NCBI RefSeq assembly: GCF_000002235.5
Contig: NW_022145604.1
Location: 6,917,077 to 6,981,076 of the forward strand
Direction: 5' to 3'
DNA: 64,000 bases
Source of the DNA: Strongylocentrotus purpuratus
Lineage: Eukaryota; Echinodermata; Echinoidea; Camarodonta; Strongylocentrotidae
Within the stretch, counting starts at the first letter, position 1. Every line of letters begins with the position of its first letter. The position numbers were made by a program, and so were the translations under genes. The notes beneath the pieces are model-generated. The model was not told the origin of the DNA. It searched no databases and saw only the letters and a program-made list of their open reading frames with translations. This document shows positions 11,201-22,445 of this stretch, one piece after another.

Positions 11201-13666
11201 CAATGCCTACATCTTCCCCTGCCAACCTTTCACAGAAAAAATAAGGAGACTTTCAAGGCAAAATTAGTCTATTTTGTGGATTTTTCACACAGAATATTTC
11301 AGAAAAAGAGAGGAATCTAGAGTTCAAAACAATAGCTTGAAGGCCCAAAAAAGGAATCATTCCTACAAACTAGACAGCTTGAGACTACGTGTACGATTAG
11401 ACGTACAGTAGATAGAATTTTGTTTGACTACATCTTGTAAACCACTAGTACATGGATTAGTTTTCTTATAACTAGGTAAAATATAAAGGTCACTTTCTTC
11501 TATATTAATTATAATGCATCACAATACTTGATTACGAATACATATTCATGCAATATACATTGTAGCTCAAGGAGAACATCGTAATATACTGTATGCCCCA
11601 CCTATCCCCTCTCCCTACTATTTATTACCTCAATCGACCTGGACCTAATTGTAAATAATTGAGTAAGGTCCTCCGCCCCCCCCCCCCCCCACGATCCAAA
11701 AATATTTTAAACAAGTTACTTTTGTAAAAGGGTGGATGGTATGGAAACTAATCTGAAGCATATTTACATTCACTTGTAAACACATCCCATGTTTATAGAA
11801 AAGCAAAAACTTACTTGTAATGCAGTTGATAGATCGCCAAGCAGCTGTCCAGCTTCGTAGCACATTTTAGCAGTAAGCAGTGGTGCGCCCCCAATGAACT
11901 GACCTGGTATGTAGGTCATGATCCGGGTCAAGAATTCGGCCGTCATGATTTCCTCCCTATCTGTAAGCAAACAAAAGCTGACTTCAGCATAGACAGAAAC
12001 AACCGTCTGGTATGGGACATTTGTCAATTTCCCCATACACATGTATAGAGGCGGTCAGAGGAGCCAGATGCAATCTCAGCGGAACAACCGTCGATATCAG
12101 AGACTGAAGCTTTCGGCCTACTTTGAGCACTGAGTTTTTCCAATCGAACCATGCAGCTGGGCTTGACACGAACAGGCGCCGGGGAAACATAGGGGCCCAA
12201 AATCTCGGTTTGGACGACAAAATGTAAACATTTTCTACATAGGACCATCAACAAAAAGAGTTCATTATTAGGGAGCTGGCCTGCATAAAGTGCCACAATG
12301 ATGGTAAATTTCCTTTTGATCTCGTGCCAATTAGTCCAATCACAACTATGCCTTTTTTTAAGTAGCCTACTGACTACGCAACTCGGAAAATAACTGATTG
12401 AAACAATTTTTGTGATCAGTACATACAGTATATACCTGAAAGTAGGGCTCGCCCCTAACAGGAGCCCGAAACACATACCGGTAGGTACCAAAAATCCATT
12501 TCTTAGAGCGGTGGAAGACGTACACTTCGGGTGGTGGAAGGGGTATACTTAGGGCAGGGGAAGGGGTATACTATACTTAGGGTGGCGGAAGAGGTATGCT
12601 TAAGGTGGTGGAAGAGTAATACATTATCAGAGGTTTACACTTGATCTTCCATTACCACTGGACTATAATAAGCCAGTCTACATAAGCTATTAGGATAAAT
12701 GTGCTATTGTTATTTGAGCTACCTTTGTGTTTGAAAGACAGTCTCTCCAACGTTAAATCCTTGCCGCTTGCATTCTGGATTGGCCAGCAGCATTGTATGC
12801 CCCTCCCTCTCAACAGCAACAAGATTTCATTCAACTGCTGGTACAACTCAAAGTGTTCTGAATCTTTAGAGTTAGTTAATTTCAATACAAATTTTTCCAA
12901 CCGTCTCCCAGGTTCGCTGTCGGGTCGACGAGCCTCAATCAGCAAGTTCTGGTTGTCGTAGCTAATGAATTCCTGCAATAAAGGAAGATAAAGAATTTAT
13001 AACTTCTTTTTAAAAGAACATACTGGTACTTTTAAATGCATACCGGTAATAGAACTATAACTGAAGAAGTGTTGAGTTCTAGAGGATAATTAGTGAACAA
13101 ACTATGGAACCCATGGTACAGGTTTAAGTCTGGGCCACAATCCTGACGTCCGGCCATAGGCATTTACTGGCAAGGTATTCATCTATATTTTCAACCCTCC
13201 GCCCAGAAGAGAAGAAGAAGAAGAAGAAGAAAGAAAAAAAAGAAAAAAAGAAGAAGAATACAGAAAAAGAAGAAGAAAAAAAGAAGGAAAAAAATAAGGA
13301 GAGGGGAAGGGGGAGGGGAAGGAGAGGGGAGGGGGAAGGGGAAGGAGAGAGGAGGGGGAAGGAGGAGGAGGGGGAGGGGGAGGGGCGGAGAAAAAAATAT
13401 TACAGTTAATATCAAAATGGCACATTGTCTTGCATTATATCTGGAATATTCCAATTTTTATTTGTCCTTATTTTTTGTTAGATCTACTGGTAGATCTATA
13501 GTCTGACCACAAGGTAGTTTATGAAAATGAAAAAGTATAGTATGGCACTTAATATTTTTCTTTTTACCTTTAAGCACTTAACATCCTGAAGTGTATAGAG
13601 TCTGCAAACAAGACCAACTCCCTCTTCAAATGTGAGATTGGGTTTAATTGGCCCATCCTGCGCCAT
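7727..13666 (-). CDS. HYKK: Hydroxylysine kinase, complete five-exon coding region
   Basis: Joining 13666-13568, 12972-12723, 11960-11815, 9823-9637 and 8202-7727 gives an open frame of 385 codons plus stop; the human protein is of similar length (about 373). All four introns have GT-AG ends and the phases agree (0, 1, 0, 1). The protein has the aminoglycoside-phosphotransferase (protein-kinase-like) fold: a SYDNQN motif near residues 37-42 as in HYKK, a beta3-type lysine in FVLKL (K64), the catalytic-loop motif HGDFNDYN (231-238, catalytic D233) and the metal-binding DFD (267-269). Known family function: GTP-dependent phosphorylation of 5-hydroxy-L-lysine in lysine/collagen catabolism, in the cytosol. 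The start is the first ATG of exon 1 and matches the usual N-terminus, with a KPxLxxEEGV-like segment directly after it. A fructosamine- or choline-kinase-like relative is less likely given the SYD-QN motif and length. Confidence 0.9.
8754..9129. mobile_element. MITE family C, copy 1, in HYKK intron 4
   Basis: Terminal inverted repeats of the type GGCCTGTNTTCATCAGCTCG, continuing through gagatcgccaaata. Repeats of catcagctcgag and gcgggatatttg recur internally. The GGCCTG end resembles PIF/Harbinger MITEs, but the target duplication is unclear. The second copy is inverted at 28644-28962. Confidence 0.82.
9637..9823 (-). CDS. HYKK: HYKK exon 4
   Basis: 187 bases between acceptor gttttccag and donor AAAG|gtaagt. 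It encodes GYSGDKTQFIERSQNYTWSL and a following long helix ending DNLTK. The aromatic W-x-L element matches the family's 'F-W-L' segment ahead of the catalytic loop. A 62-base near-copy of its 5' end sits in the preceding intron at 10582-10643. Confidence 0.9.
9880..10423. mobile_element. MITE family D, copy 1, in HYKK intron 3
   Basis: Ends TTAAAGGTACTATGTCCC and GGGACATAGTACCTTTAA are perfect inverted repeats bounded by TTAA. An 88-codon minus-strand frame inside (10051-10317) is nearly conserved in copy 2 but has no recognisable domain and is likely incidental. Piggybac-type TTAA targeting is possible. Confidence 0.85.
10582..10643 (-). pseudogene. HYKK: Partial duplicate of HYKK exon 4 inside intron 3
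   Basis: 62 bases match 9775-9840 (exon 4 5' end plus its acceptor) with about seven differences. Read on the minus strand, the acceptor ttccag and frame are intact: DYSGDKTQFIERNQN, then divergence. No donor is obvious at the matching position. Either a dead exon copy or an alternative/decoy 3' splice site. Confidence 0.75.
10861..11300. repeat. About 170-bp tandem triplication in HYKK intron 3
   Basis: atgcctacatcttcccctgc starts at 10861, 11035 and 11203. Copies 1 and 2 are almost identical; copy 3 is diverged and shorter. Frames MPTSSPANLSQQ... are repeat shadows. Confidence 0.88.
11815..11960 (-). CDS. HYKK: HYKK exon 3
   Basis: 146 bases between acceptor ttgcttacag and donor CAA|gtaagt. 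With the split Asp codon it reads D-REEIMTAEFLTRIMTYIPG, then the helix YEAGQLLGDLSTALQ. This is the hinge segment of the family, in which a 'TYLPG'-like motif is conserved. Confidence 0.9.
12510..12622. repeat. About 30-bp minisatellite in HYKK intron 2
   Basis: Units of the form gggtggtggaaggggtatac tta repeated about four times with variation. Confidence 0.75.
12723..12972 (-). CDS. HYKK: HYKK exon 2
   Basis: 250 bases, entered in phase 0 after a tttattgcag acceptor and left in phase 1 at AAAG|gtagct. It carries SYDNQN and the FVLKL lysine of the N-lobe. Its end encodes a segment rich in Leu/Arg (ILLLLRGRGIQCCWPI), the C-helix region. Confidence 0.9.
13206..13400. repeat. Polypurine tract (GAA)n to (GGGGA)n in HYKK intron 1
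   Basis: Almost pure A/G on the plus strand for about 190 bases, shifting from GAA-rich to G-rich. Low-complexity frames here are not genes. Confidence 0.85.
13568..13666 (-). CDS. HYKK: HYKK exon 1 (coding part)
   Basis: 33 codons from ATG at 13666 to the donor AAG|gtaaaa, phase 0. It begins MAQDGPIKPNLTFEEGVGLV, the N-terminal segment that precedes the ATP-binding strand in HYKK proteins. A possible acceptor (caacag|gt) lies about 15 bases upstream of the ATG, so the 5' UTR may begin in an unseen upstream non-coding exon. Confidence 0.85.
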
Positions 13667-14222
13667 TATTTTGGCACTAGGTTACCTGTTGGTGAAGAAT
13701 ACATTAAGATATCTCAGATGTGACTACAAAGAAATTATAACATTAATATCAGATACAGAACTTAAGGCTTAAAAAAAATAACATTTATATAAAAAAATAT
13801 AAGTCTAAGAGTTTTCAAATGATTTAATTGTAACTTCTGGGTTGCATCAATCCATGTAATTTTTAAAACCAGAATCTAAAACATGTCTCAAGAATCAAAA
13901 TGGGGGTTCTATAATAGGGGTTGTTGTTGCTGGAGCAATCAAGAGCTGATATTTTTAATCTAGCTAGGGCTTACGCGCTCTGGATTTTTCTTGTACATGC
14001 AAATTATACCCTAATCAGTGCTTAAAGGTACATACAGTACATGTATGTTATAAGAATTAAAAATAATGACAAATGCTTTTTAATGATCTGCTTATTGCTA
14101 TTAACCTTTTAACAAGTGAAGTTATTACTCTAATAAAATATGCCTTTTAGCATTTGCATATAATCAAGTCCTGTTCATTTCAAAGATGTGCATCAACGAC
14201 TGACTGATGAATAGAACACAAA

Positions 14223-14870
14223 ATAAAGGGCAAGACCACTCCAGCAATAACTTAATTTAAATAGAAGCAGGAAAATCAGACAAACCAATCAAAAACAGTT
14301 GAGCAAAATCAGATCACTAATAAGAAAGTTATGAATTTTTAATGAAATGAAAAACTTTGAAAATCACAAACAAATTGACAACTCTCTCATGAGTCTGTGA
14401 CGTCCTTGCCTCACTATCCACTAATTGTTTTCTTTATATTGATATTGATAATTTCCAATTTTCCCCCTTAAAATCTTATTTCCTCACACCAGCATCCAAA
14501 TAAATTTGTTTCGGTTAAATCATGGAAAATGTGAATTTGATAAGCTATTTTAAATAAAAATCAATGATTATGAATATGCAATATTCAGAAAAAAGTATTG
14601 ATTCTTCTAAGTTCATAAAAGATTATGTGAAATATGTCATGCAAGTTTTGGGGGATAAAAAGGAAAATTAATGGGATAAAAATATCAAGCAATTGATAAA
14701 TAGTGAGGCAAAGACGTCACAAACTGATAACCAAATTTGCAAATGGCAATAGTATAATATTATATAATAGTAGCTAAATCCAATTTTACTCAATTTTTTT
14801 TGCTCTGTTTCTCTTCTTTTTCTTCATCTAGAAAATCTAAAATCAAATTATTTTTGGAGTGGACTTTAAT
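14223..14870. mobile_element. Putative MITE upstream of HYKK (about 650 bp)
   Basis: Left end taaagggcaagaccactcca and right end tggagtggacttta are imperfect inverted repeats. An internal pair of arms is clearer: gacgtccttgcctcactat (14400-14418) and atagtgaggcaaagacgtc (14700-14718). No transposase frame. Confidence 0.6.
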
Positions 14871-15307
14871 TACTTTCACCTAAGTAGTTCACCCAATTTC
14901 TTTTTTAAAGACAAATGCTTTAATTATAAAAATGATACACTCTTGATTTTAAAAAATCTTTAAAATAAAATAAAAACAAAATTTAAAAAAAATACATTTG
15001 CATAAATTTGCATAGAAATAACTTCAATGATAGTAGGCCTACCATTGAATACATTTTCAAAATAAAACATTTATTTCATGCTATTAAACATCTATATTAA
15101 TCACTAAGGTGCTGTAAAATTGCAATATCTTCATTTTGTATAAATTTGCATACTAATGAAGCCCAGGCTTTTTAAGCCTCATTGTAGTAAAAACGTAAGT
15201 TTTATGTTTGGCCACATTCATATTTGAATTCAGCACCAAACGTTACAGATAGGGCGAAGAAGTTGACCACAAAAATCGAAAACAAGCGCGCCCATGCACT
15301 AGTTGCT

Positions 15308-15388
15308 ACTCCAGGAAGCTCCAACCCCGGCGCCTGTGTTGGAGCAAAAAGCTTGTCTCCCAAGTCCCTGGTTGGAGCTTCCTGGAGT
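15308..15388. repeat. Perfect 19-bp inverted repeat (hairpin) upstream of HYKK
   Basis: ACTCCAGGAAGCTCCAACC at 15308-15326 is the exact reverse complement of 15370-15388. The GC-rich loop is 43 bases. It sits about 1.6 kb upstream of the HYKK start codon in GC-richer DNA (15220-15900) that could include its promoter. An octamer ATGCAAAT lies at 15816-15823. Confidence 0.85.
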
Positions 15389-15999
15389 TTAATAGCACGT
15401 TTCTTACTCAGTATTTACAGGGAAATCTATGGGAGGAAAGGGGTGGAATCTTTATCCTACGATCCCTTCCAGAGGTACTATTAAGAAAGCTTCCTCACAT
15501 CTCTCTGCTATTTATAATAAAATGACAACTTACATGTATACTCAGACAACTGAAGCTCCCGTTTTGTTCCGTTTCGTGTTTGTTCGTCCAGCAGGTGATA
15601 AAGGTTGCTCGGGGCACGTTGACGTATACGTTATACTAAGGCTTTACAGTATAGTAAATACATTCACAATGTAGGCGTATTCATGCCAAGCTCCAACGCT
15701 ATCGACTGCAGCCCATTCATGACCGGCGGTCATTCAAGTTCGCTAGCTGTGGCCTCGACCTCGTAAGGCGACTAGGGGACATGAACCGACCTCTTTACCC
15801 CATGACAATGCCCCAATGCAAATAGTGCTTTCGATCCGGAAGCTTCTTTCTTCCTTATTAAAATCGCAACTGAACTTATGGGAGACTGCTTAAACTTCCG
15901 ATTGACTGGAGGACTTGTGATTGAACTTCTACCACGGATTTGTTTCATTATTCACTCTTATTCTTGACTTATTTTCTGTTGTATGTTGCTACGTTAATA

Positions 16000-16230
16000 T
16001 GAATTGATGTTTTCGATGATGGGGGGGGGGGGGGGGGGGGGGTAGTAGTCACATTTTTTTTTGGCCCTCGAAAATTTGAAAATGTGCACCCCCCCCCAAA
16101 AAAAAAGGTAAAAATCACGTTTTTCCCACGTTTTTTCCAAGGGGCAGGCCCCCCCCCCCCCCCCCCAGATCCGCCACCGCTGTGATTACTGACGGGCCCG
16201 GCCCCCCCCCCCCCCCACTCAGTGCTATTT
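16000..16230 (-). mobile_element. Poly-G/C-bearing repeat family E, copy
   Basis: Contains G22 (16021-16042) and several C10-C19 runs. The minus strand carries aaaatttgaaaatgtgcacc-type sequence related to the copies at 21533-21931 and 22312-22445. Confidence 0.55.
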
Positions 16231-16240
16231 AGGGTACGCA

Positions 16241-16420
16241 TATGCGTGTTCATAACCGACCCCCCCCCCTCTTTTCAGCAAAAGTCCGGTGTGTAAAGTC
16301 AATACGGCTCGACCTTTTTCTTTTGTATACGAGCCTTTTTCAGCACCCCCCCCCCCCTTTCAGCAAAAGTCTGGTGTGTAAAGTCAATACGGGTCGACCT
16401 TTTTCTTTTGTTACGAAAAG
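16241..16420. repeat. 85-bp tandem duplication with poly-C
   Basis: cagcaaaagtcnggtgtgta recurs at 16276 and 16361, each copy preceded by a poly-C run. A poly-G run follows at about 16463-16475. Confidence 0.8.
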
Positions 16421-16904
16421 GACATTTTGGCAACACGCATGGGGTCTGTCCGTTCTCGGAGTGGGGGGGGGGGGCGGGCTGACGGGGCTACCCTGTTTAA
16501 ATAAAACGGAATAAATAAATAAATAATTAGATCGATCGCAACTCTTCAAATTTAGACGGGGCCCAGATGAGTCGGGCACGGATTAGGGTAGGGTGATTAT
16601 TTCAAAAATAATAACATGTACAGAAAACTATATATTATGCAACTTGGTAACATAATGTTCACATGAGAGAAAATGGTGCTAAGGTAGTGACTGCAATGCT
16701 AAATGTACAATATCTGAAATTTTGAGCGAAAACGGACCATAAAAAGTTGTGAAAAATTCAAAATACCGAGTCACAAACGTATGCAAGTTATTTTGAGCCC
16801 GCCCATCGACGATCTTTTTTTTATGAATTATTACAAATAAATAGCGCCACTTTTCTGTGAATAGAATTGCAGCCGTCTTTTTATTTATATCAGTATTTTG
16901 GTGG

Positions 16905-17060
16905 TTGTTTTGCTGTTGTCATTATTGTTATTGTTTCTGTTGATGTTGTTGTAGATGTTGTATGTGTTGGTGGTGGTGGTGGTGGTGGTGGTGGTGGTGG
17001 CGGCGGTGGTGATGGTGATGATGATGGTGGTGGTGGTGTCGGTTGGTGGTGGTGTTTCAA
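16905..17060. repeat. (GTT)n/(GGT)n microsatellite
   Basis: GTT-rich DNA grading into a near-perfect GGT array (about 16968-17000), then GAT/GGT variants. The Gly-rich frame here is an artefact. Confidence 0.9.
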
Positions 17061-17751
17061 ATGCAGTAAACGTCGATCACTTCATCTACTTTGACTAGGT
17101 TTCATGCTGACGCCCTCTATAGTACTCTTTCGAGTATAATTTATATTCAAAACAAAAGGCTTATTTAGTTTATTATCTGCTGTTGTTGTTGTTGATTTTT
17201 GTTTGTTTCGTCACTCTGTTACATTTTTTGGATTGGTTATTGTTTTTGTTTTTTAGTGTCTTGCCTCTCTGTCTGTTTTGCCTGTACTTTATACATCCTA
17301 GTCCAAGTTGATTTGTTTGTCTTTACATAGGTGATGGTATTTTTTTTTTTTAGAAAGGGGGCAATCTTCCCTCTGACAGATTTTTGTTTTATATAGACCT
17401 ACCCCGGGTCATTATTAGCATCATTATTATAAATTACAACGAATATTTTATTTATAACTTCAGTATTCAAAAAGCCAATCACAGAAGGTCTCATTTTTAA
17501 TTACACATCATTCGCTGAACTTCCAACCAATCACAACACTCGAATATGCACATTGTTCACAGCAAGGTTAAGTTACATGCGCAGAGGTTACACGTCGTAT
17601 AAGCGACTTCTTTTTAAAGTAATAATCACTTTTGCATGATTATGTTGAGTTGTAATGTCTACAGCTTATTTTGATATAGCGAAACTCCTACCTTTTATTA
17701 ATCAGGAATGTCTTTTCATGTCGATAAAACAGACCATAAAAATATGCACTG

Positions 17752-18455
17752 ATACCCCATTCACAGTGGCCTCAAACACCGCTACAGCAGCGGGACTGTC
17801 CCGCTGCTGTCGCGGTGTTGTCTTCAGTGTGAAGGCTCGGACCCGTTATAAACTATCGCGGGATAACACCGCCTCGCGATAACGCCGCGACAAACTATCG
17901 CTAGGTTCGCCTAGCTACAGCAGCGGGACAGTCCCGCTGCTGTCGCGGTGTTTACTCAGTGTGAAGGCTCTCCGCTATAACACCGCGACAAACACGTGTG
18001 ATTTGTTTACTTACCTATCACTGACCTCTTTTCTCCAGCAATGGGGAACATAAAGTGAAATAGAAATAAAGTAACCAGTGGATTCAAATTGATTTTATTA
18101 TTATGTAGATATTATAATTATCCAAATAAAAATATTTCACACTTCAAAAAATTAAAATATTCTGACTGGAAGCAATAAAAATGCTAGTTTTTTAAAAAGT
18201 AATATGATAAAACCCCGCGCTGAAGTATTTCCGGTCATATCGGGGTCACTCGCGGGTCATGAGCCATGCATACACGTGTTTGTTACGGAGGTAATAAAAA
18301 TCACCCGCTGCAGCGTGAATGGGTACATGATATTTATCCCGCTGCTGCAGCGGGATAACTTTTCTACTGTGAATGCATTTGTAGCGGTGTTATGGCGGTG
18401 TCGCCGCTCCGCTACAACGCCGCTACAAATTTCAAAACCACTGTGAATGGGGTAT
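17752..18455. mobile_element. Hairpin-rich MITE with TA-flanked CCCC ends (about 700 bp)
   Basis: TA|CCCCATTCACAGTGG at the left and CCACTGTGAATGGGG|TA at the right are perfect inverted repeats. Inside are three strong palindromes: 17777-17817, 17917-17943 and 18335-18357, all built on CAGCAGCGGGA / TCCCGCTGCTG. GC-rich compared with its surroundings. No transposase. Confidence 0.85.
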
Positions 18456-19770
18456 TAGAAATGCAAAAAGCTCTGGGAGGCCCCACCCCTCCCGCTCGCT
18501 TAACCCCGCCCAGATACGCCACTGCTTGATGATCTGAGAATATAACTACCCTGTACCCAACAAAAAAATATAAACCTACTTACGAATCAAACATCTGCCA
18601 GGGCGGAAATTCCCGAATAACAAAGAGCTATAAAGCACAATGGTCCATTTCAATGGTACATGTATTACGCGGGGACCATTATTATTCCGATTCGACCAGC
18701 CTATATAGGATGTTACTCGAAGTAGTTTTGCAGTCTCAGCTGGACATTATCACTAATAATTAGGGCAATGGAGATAAGCGACTGTGAATGGGGGAAAGGG
18801 AGAGAGACAGATATAGACAGAGAGACAGGCTGAAGTTCGGCCTAAAGTGCTAAACAGAGGAAAGAGAGAAAGGCAATAGAAAGTGAGAGGGAGTGGAGTG
18901 GGAGAAGAGAATGCACTAATTTTTTGCTTCTTCAAAGGAACTCTTCAAAAACGGGAAAATTATTCATTCAAAAGGCCATCTGCGTAAAGGGGGCAGTATA
19001 GGATAAAACCGTGAAAAGAGTCAGAGCATTTTGTTAGTCCACTATTAAAAGTAGATACATCATAAGTTATACTAATAAGAATGTTCTTAAATATGAAGGA
19101 TGTAACGTTAGTATCAACCATTGATATATTTAAACAGAACATAATATGCCCGTTCGCTATGTCAACAAACAAACGCAGCGGCCGGGAGGGCTCAATTTTG
19201 GTACTTTGGGTTCACGCAGCTCAGGTGGTGTTTGGCAAAATGCTGTCAGATTTGTTAAATCGTAATTATATTATTTGTGATATAGCAGCGCAGGGGTTTG
19301 TTTGGAAAAGAATGGAAGAGTAAGTACATTACAGCATACCCATATTGGGGGAAACTCTCACCCCCCCCCCCCTCACCCGATTGACGCCCCCGGCACGTGT
19401 CGTCGTTTTTGCGCCCTTTTAAGCCAGCATCTTAATTTATTTTCTAGTTGAGCATAATAATGATCAATTTTTTACAGCATAAACAAGCTGTGTAATCTTT
19501 CTATCTAAAAGAGAAAATGTTGTGAATGTTCCTCTTTCTTTGGAATGGACTATTACCATTGCTACTATGAGCCTTACCGCCAACCCCCCCCCCCCCCAGG
19601 AGGACGATGGGGGGGGGGGGGGGAGAGAGAGAGAGAGAGAGAGAGATACGAACAAATGGAGAATTTGAGATGACCTACAACAAATTTAGAATTAATAGCA
19701 TTGCTTCGCGTACAGGCAATTAAACGTTTCATACGTTTCCCAACCTCCAGCTGGGTCTCTTTTCTCTGTA

Positions 19771-20380
19771 CAGTGCGTCCCAGAAAAAAACGAAACCGAG
19801 AATTATCGATGTTTTATCATAAATTAATCTCAATTATAATTAATAAATGACACATATGTGTAAATTGATGCTTGCATTTCCATAATTTTATTAAAAGAAT
19901 TAATTTTCTCTGGCTGCCTGCCGTAGCAACACAGAGTTGACAAAAAACTTTATGCATGGCTGATCGTGAAGTCTACATGAAGTCTTTCGTCTTCTTTGTT
20001 TTTAGGGCAGGCAGCCAGTGGAATGGATTTTATGAATTAAATTTGGAAATGCAAGCATTATTTAAACAAACAGAACTTTGTTATTCCTGGCTCATTTTTC
20101 CTGATTGAGGTGTCATTATGAAAGGGCAGGAACTGAACTTTCTGGAACTGTGATTTTCTCTTTGAAATTCAGATACCGTCCGCGAAATGACTTTTTGGTA
20201 CCCTTTCTTCAAATTGTTTTTGATCACTCATGCGTGATATATGCATCATTATGAGTTGCATCAAAATGAAAGAGGAGGATCTAGGCTGTAAAAATATGTG
20301 TTATTTATTAATTATAATTGTGATTGAGTTACGATAAAACATCGATAATTCCAGGTTTCGTTTTTTTCTGGGACGCACTG
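19771..20380. mobile_element. Tc1/mariner-type foldback element with TA target duplication
   Basis: TA (19769-19770), CAGTGCGTCCCAGAAAAAAA ... CTGGGACGCACTG, TA (20381-20382). The left arm runs from 19771 to about 19922. The right arm is split: the inner part 20008-20058 and the outer part 20296-20380 are separated by about 237 bases that have no counterpart in the left arm, consistent with a nested insertion. The inner arms end in CTGGCTGCCTGCC / GGCAGGCAGCCAG. No coding capacity. Confidence 0.88.
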
Positions 20381-20382
20381 TA

Positions 20383-21532
20383 TAATCCGCTCTCTTCTCA
20401 TTGGATGACGGTTTGGTGAGAATTACGTCACTGCTGCTTCGTCCAAGTTTTTATATTTCATGCCAAACTAACATGCAGAATCTGTATTCTGGCTCGTAAT
20501 TCCAAATTATGATCGTCGCACTTTATTATTATTGCGGATAAGTTGTTACAATTTTATTATGAGACATAGGGCGTGGCTATATACTCACATTCATTTTGAC
20601 AGTAAATGAACAAAATATAACATTGGATTTTCACTGAGGATGATCCTATCAACTTATGTTACAATAAAATTGAATACGTATATGATTATAAAATAATAAG
20701 TCCATTGATGGCTCATAATTATTATTTTCTTGCAGAATATTGAGATGGTATTAATTTGCATTACAAAATACGGGTAGTGAGATGGTAGATAAATCGATGA
20801 ATCTATTATTCAGGTTAAAATGGAACCATGCAAATCATGATAAGATGTGCAATCAGTAAATTGGTTTCAATATTTATCGAGGAGGCACTGTTCAGCGTAT
20901 AGGGGGCGACCAACCCGGGCGCCGGGCGGGAGCAAATAGGGGTTTTCAAGAGATCGAGTGGGAAACATTATAAGGGGTAGGATGTAATGTCCATCTTGTA
21001 AGTCTCTTTTTCCATCTCTCTCTTTAAAATCTTAACTTATAGCGGACTTTTGTTTATGTGTAAACAATATTCCAACAATTAATTGGAAATGAAAAGCCGT
21101 ATAATACAGTCATGACAGAGGAGTGAACACCGATGTCCCGGTTATTCAGGGACCTTAGGCCAGCCTGAATTTTGGGGGTGCTACCCTCGGTTCTATCACT
21201 GAGTGGTGGTTGGAAAAGGCCTTGATGCTTTATTATAAGTAATATACAAACTATGAAACTAGGTACATAACAGGGTAATAATCGGGAGCGCCAGGAGGGT
21301 CAAACCTGACTGACATGGGCGTTATACAAGAACCCACTATTATTATTATTATTATTATTTTATACATTATTAACAAAAGTCAAAATATATTATCATGTCA
21401 TTAAATCAATTGAGAAAAAAACACATCTAGTGGACAAATCATTTAAAAATTGAAAATGCAAGGTATGGAGGGGAACTTGAGGGAATAGTACATGAACGAA
21501 ATTATGAGGGCCCAGTGCCCAGTGCCCTCAAC
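20383..21532. other. Intergenic, nothing recognised
   Basis: AT-rich DNA with a short (TTA)n at about 21341-21358 and a GC-rich patch near 20905-20935. No credible frame. Confidence 0.4.
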
Positions 21533-21800
21533 CAGGCGCATACGCAGGGGGGGGGGGGGGTGTTTGGGGGTTTAACTCCCCCTTTGGTATTTTTATGTGT
21601 ATAAACCCCCCCTAAAAAAAACCAAACCCCCCCCCCCCCCTTTGGGTTAAAAAAAAAAAAAAAATTAATAAAAAAAATAAAAATAAAAAATAAAATAAAT
21701 TATTACCATGGCTGACCTAAAAAAGGTGACCTTACCCCCCCCCCCCCAACGGAGCAAAATGTCAAATTTTCAAATTTCGAGACCAAAAAAGTATCCTCTT

Positions 21801-21832
<32 letters not shown>

Positions 21833-21931
21833 CTTATTCAGCGGCTGGCTGAGTCGAGTGCGAAATTATCGGCCCGATTTGAAAATGTTAACCCCCCCCC
21901 CCCCCCTTGAAAAAATCCTGCATACGCGCCT
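21533..21931. mobile_element. Poly-G/C repeat family E, most complete copy
   Basis: Ends aggcgcatacgcagg and cctgcatacgcgcct form imperfect inverted repeats. The body holds G14, several C10-C16 runs and a C31 run (21801-21831). Frames rich in Pro are artefacts of poly-C. Confidence 0.65.
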
Positions 21932-22311
21932 GCCCTCAACGAGACCAGTGCCCCTTCAATGGTTGGTTCCATTCTTTACCTCCAGCCCCATATGAACTTC
22001 CTTTTTGAAAATGTTTTAATTTAGTGATTAATTTCCAAACTGCCCCCCGCCCCCCCCCCCTCCAAAGAAGAAGGTGTGCATGTGTGTACGGGGGTGGGGT
22101 GCGGTGGTAGGGTAGCGGTGGACAAAGCTTCTGGTAGACAGTTCAGATTGAAAAGAAAAGGTTTATTGAGGGACTGCCCCTAGGAGAAGTTCCTATAGTG
22201 GGCCTATAGATGTTGGCTATTTAGAGGAGCCATATAGGAGTAGAGTAAGGTTGAAATGGTGATGTTTCTGTCACCTATCTTACCCTCCACCAAAGACGGA
22301 ACACTTAGAGC

Positions 22312-22445
22312 AGGCGCGTCCGCAGGGGGGGGGGGGGGTTAAACCCCCCTTTTCTTTAATAAAAAAAAGGTGACCTTACCCCCCCCCCCCCCTAACGGAA
22401 CGAAATGTCTATCGGTCAGATTTGCAAATTTCGGGACAAAAAAAT
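22312..22445. mobile_element. Poly-G/C repeat family E, truncated copy
   Basis: Starts caggcgcgtccgcag plus G13 and shares aaaaggtgacctta plus poly-C plus aacggancnaaatgtc with 21533-21931. The right half is missing. A further C31 run stands at about 22658-22688. Confidence 0.65.

Noticed and set aside
10777..11244. Two near-identical frames (MPTSSPANLSQQ...)
   Set aside because: They are copies of one intronic tandem repeat unit.
12024..12491. 155-codon minus frame beside HYKK exon 3
   Set aside because: Lies in intron 2 between two well-defined exons; no match to the kinase or another family, and ends overlap a minisatellite.
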